A stretch of DNA of 64,000 nt, taken from positions 186,001 through 250,000 of the forward strand of contig NZ_JBOIUB010000002.1 in assembly GCF_050749885.1 (NCBI RefSeq), written 5' to 3'. This document shows positions 61,867 through 64,000 of the stretch, piece after piece. The stretch is from Zooshikella sp050749885. GTDB lineage: Bacteria > Pseudomonadota > Gammaproteobacteria > Pseudomonadales > Zooshikellaceae. The notes under the pieces are model-generated. The model had not been told where the DNA came from, searched no databases, and worked only from the letters and a program-made list of their open reading frames with translations. The first letter of the stretch is position 1. Each line of letters opens with the position of its first letter. The translations under genes were made by a program, and so were the position numbers.

Positions 61867-62353
61867 CCCCATAATACATGTTATTTTTCTGGGTAATCCA
61901 CTTCACGGTGATGATGGTATTGGTTTTCACCTTTTAAATAGGCTACATCAACAGTATAAATGGCCACCTCATATTGAATTAATCGATGGTGGAACAGGAG
62001 GGGTAACATTACTCCCTTGGTTTCACCATTGCGATAAAGTCATTATTATTGATGCAGTGAATAATCCTTCACAAGCAGGCCAACTTTCTTACTTTTCTGG
62101 AGTAAATCCCACGACTTTTTTACACACTAATACGAATGGCCACGTATTTGAGCATGGAGGGAATGCAAGCTCGCTGCTTGAGTTATTAGCAATATCAGCC
62201 CCACCATTACCCGTCATTGATATCATTGCGATTGCAGGCAAAACGTTTAATTCATTTAGTCATCAACTGAGTCAGGCCGTTAACCGTACACTGCCAGCCA
62301 TTTGTGAAAAAGTATATGAGATAATATGCAAAGAGGTGAAAAGCACTTCATAG
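61850..62353 (+). CDS. Hydrogenase maturation-type endopeptidase
   Basis: This roughly 167-residue protein starts with GTG (61850) and has FLGNPLHGDDGIGFHLL, VIIIDAVNNPSQAGQL and a later NGHVFEHGGNAS, the metal-binding acidic/His layout of HybD/HyaD/HoxW-type proteases. These cleave the C-terminal extension of [NiFe] hydrogenase large subunits after nickel insertion. No hydrogenase structural gene is in the window, but hypF follows. It overlaps the ACP gene by 17 nt, so it is co-transcribed with the dehydrogenase operon. Confidence 0.82.
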   Translation: MNEPSNPIIHVIFLGNPLHGDDGIGFHLLNRLHQQYKWPPHIELIDGGTGGVTLLPWFHHCDKVIIIDAVNNPSQAGQLSYFSGVNPTTFLHTNTNGHVFEHGGNASSLLELLAISAPPLPVIDIIAIAGKTFNSFSHQLSQAVNRTLPAICEKVYEIICKEVKSTS

Positions 62354-62508
62354 AAAGCGCCTGTTTATCAAACCAATTCAAACTCAAGCGCAGCACACAT
62401 TCTACTTCTATTACAGACATCATCATTTTAAAAAACGAGTAAAACACTATCAAAATGTATCTGTCGTATGATATTTTATTATCATGAGAACATGCATGGA
62501 TTGCTGCT

Positions 62509-62703
62509 ATGAATACTAAAGTCTATATTTTAAGTATATTATGTGTTTTACCTATTTCAGCCTTTGCTCACCCCAACCATGGTTTATTTGAGTTAAATAC
62601 ATGGCTGCATTACTTAGTAGAGCCAGAACATGGTTTCGTATTTGTTCTGCTATTTGGACTTATCACAATGATGGTTTGGCAATGGCGAAAGCAATTTAAA
62701 TAA
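62509..62703 (+). CDS. Small His-containing membrane protein of hydrogenase locus
   Basis: This 64-residue protein has a signal or first segment ending AFAH, then HPNHGLFELNTWLHYLVEPEHG with four His, one membrane helix (FVFVLLFGLITMMVW) and a basic tail. The HPNHG and EPEHG patterns resemble fragments of nickel/cobalt-type HupE/UreJ permeases, and small proteins of this kind occur in some hydrogenase loci. The nickel link is inference. It lies 37 bp before hypF and is short enough that it could be missed by pipelines. Confidence 0.6.
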   Translation: MNTKVYILSILCVLPISAFAHPNHGLFELNTWLHYLVEPEHGFVFVLLFGLITMMVWQWRKQFK

Positions 62704-62739
62704 CAGCTGTTAAATACAACACTACACCATATCGTTATT

Positions 62740-64000
62740 ATGAGTGGTTTCCTGTTGGATGTTAAAGGCCGAGTACAAGGTATTGGCTTTCGTCCCTTTG
62801 TTTTTCGTTTAGCAACATCGCTTGGGTTATATGGCAGTGTCAAAAATATCTCTGCCAGCGTAGAAATTAAACTTTATACTGACCAGCCAACGGTTGATAA
62901 ATTCTCCCAGTTACTCATTCAGCAGTGTCCCAAACCAGGTTTTATCGAATCGATTAAGCAGCAGCCTTATCTCTTTACAGAACAACCAGACAACTTTTCT
63001 ATCTTATCCAGTCATACTGAAGGAAAAAAAGGCCTCTCATTTCCACCTGATTTAGCGATTTGCCAAGCATGTATCCAAGAACTCACGGATCCTACAAATC
63101 GCCGATACAACTATCCATTTATTAATTGCACTCAGTGTGGCCCACGTTATACCTTAATCAATAAAGTACCCTATGATCGAATGCATACCAGTATGGCTGC
63201 ATTTACCTTATGTGTTGAGTGTCAAGCTGAGTATAACAATCCACTTAATCGACGCTTTCATGCAGAACCCATTTGCTGTCCCCAATGTGGACCAGTAATT
63301 TGGTTTCAAAATAATACGGACGGTTTTCAACACAATACTGAACAACTTGAAAAGAATACTGCGCATTGTACGACACTAGATACATTAAAAATATGTGTCA
63401 AACAATTATCTATGGGAAAAATCATTGCCATAAAAGGTATTGGTGGTTTTCATTTAGCTTGTGATGCCACAAATAAGCAAGCGATTCATTTGTTGCGTAA
63501 ACGTAAACAACGGCCAAGCAAACCACTCGCCATTATGTTGAAGGATCGTCAGCATTTACAGGCCTATTTTTCGTTCTCATCAGATATGTTGGCACAAACC
63601 GAGAAACAGCTGATAAGCACTGCAGCTCCTATTGTACTGATTCCTAAAAAAATATTGAAACAATCGTTACCCGATATATTAGCACCAGAGCAACATTACC
63701 TCGGCGTAATGCAGGCTTATTCACCACTGCACTGGTTATTGTTGAATTTATTTCAAAAACCGTTGGTTATGACATCAGGAAACATATCAGGGGAGCCTAT
63801 ATGCATAACCAATGAGCATGCATTACGTGAGTTACAACCTTTCGTAGATGGCTGGTTATTGCATGATCGAAAGATTATTCATCGATGTGACGATTCTGTG
63901 GTAAATGTTACGAATAATACTTCTCACACCATCCGTCGTGCACGAGGAATTGTCCCTGACACATTACCAATACCTAGTGGCATAGTACAACACTTAGAGA
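62740..64000 (+). CDS. hypF: Carbamoyltransferase HypF, 5' part
   Basis: The gene runs open to the window end (420 complete codons here, no stop). HypF makes the cyanide ligands of [NiFe] hydrogenase from carbamoyl phosphate. Domains seen are an acylphosphatase domain (residues 1-90, KGRVQGIGFRPFVFRLA), a zinc-finger region with four CxxC (CQAC, CTQC, CVEC, CPQC, about residues 108-185), and a YrdC/SUA5-like domain with IKGIGGFHLACDA, VMTSGNISGEPICI and RAR-G-I near the cut. The Kae1-like carbamoyltransferase part lies beyond the window. The ATG at 62740 fits the family start. Confidence 0.95.
   Translation, partial: MSGFLLDVKGRVQGIGFRPFVFRLATSLGLYGSVKNISASVEIKLYTDQPTVDKFSQLLIQQCPKPGFIESIKQQPYLFTEQPDNFSILSSHTEGKKGLSFPPDLAICQACIQELTDPTNRRYNYPFINCTQCGPRYTLINKVPYDRMHTSMAAFTLCVECQAEYNNPLNRRFHAEPICCPQCGPVIWFQNNTDGFQHNTEQLEKNTAHCTTLDTLKICVKQLSMGKIIAIKGIGGFHLACDATNKQAIHLLRKRKQRPSKPLAIMLKDRQHLQAYFSFSSDMLAQTEKQLISTAAPIVLIPKKILKQSLPDILAPEQHYLGVMQAYSPLHWLLLNLFQKPLVMTSGNISGEPICITNEHALRELQPFVDGWLLHDRKIIHRCDDSVVNVTNNTSHTIRRARGIVPDTLPIPSGIVQHLE

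Noticed and set aside
1..64000. tRNA, rRNA, riboswitch or CRISPR features
   Set aside because: Intergenic regions were read for cloverleaf, conserved riboswitch and spacer patterns; none was convincing.

Overview
The window (about 40% G+C by eye) looks like chromosome of a free-living or host-associated marine gammaproteobacterium. The evidence is type II secretion genes, a secreted M9 collagenase, a bacterial expansin, a LecB-like lectin, an OprD-type porin, MdlAB, a glucose PTS, SirB2 and DusC. Zooshikella or Spartinivicinus-like Oceanospirillales would fit, but that is inference. Gene density is high, most operons are tightly coupled (ATGA or short overlaps), and I saw no rRNA, tRNA or CRISPR array.

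Layout. 1-2.65 kb: the 5' end of dusC on the minus strand, then a four-gene bufferin operon (precursor peptide, DUF692 maturase, DUF2063 partner, DoxX) with a strong hairpin at the precursor/maturase junction. 2.7-8.3 kb: single minus-strand genes (tyrosine recombinase, family 3 solute-binding protein, HEAT-repeat protein, SH3-murein endopeptidase, methyltransferase). 8.5-12.9 kb: a self-contained glucose PTS made of PtsG with a second EIIB-like tail and a fused EIIA-HPr-EI protein. 13.5-17.6 kb: SDR, an unknown protein, L-asparaginase I, a PEP-CTERM-like exported protein and a GNAT enzyme.

17.7-27.2 kb: nine co-directional, overlapping minus-strand genes (WbqC, methyltransferase, epimerase, ATP-grasp, metallophosphoesterase, two paralogous beta-propeller glycosidase-like proteins, MdlA, MdlB). 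They look like an undescribed assembly-and-export system for a glycan or small molecule. 27.7-35.7 kb: collagenase, SirB2, Tag, a MiaA-like gene flanked by two inverted copies of a 110-bp palindromic repeat, an aquaglyceroporin and an NTF2-like protein. 35.8-43 kb: expansin and part of a split type II secretion system (gspD, E, L, M and a separate gspC) enclosing a LecB-like lectin. 43.3-48.7 kb: a ThiF/MoaD pair, a porin, a REC-CheC-like regulator and a PAS-GGDEF cyclase.

48.8-54.9 kb: a four-gene MoxR ATPase / bpX-like / vWA-beta-propeller / bpX-beta-propeller operon, matching the scarcely characterised MoxR-vWA-beta-propeller ternary systems. It is the strongest candidate here for an exciting system. 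56.6-64 kb: a translationally coupled operon of AMP-forming acyl-CoA synthetase, 2-oxoacid dehydrogenase E1alpha, E1beta and E2, an acyl carrier protein and a hydrogenase-type maturation protease. It runs towards a small His-containing membrane protein and hypF (cut by the window end), suggesting a link between this dehydrogenase/ACP module and a [NiFe] hydrogenase encoded beyond the window.
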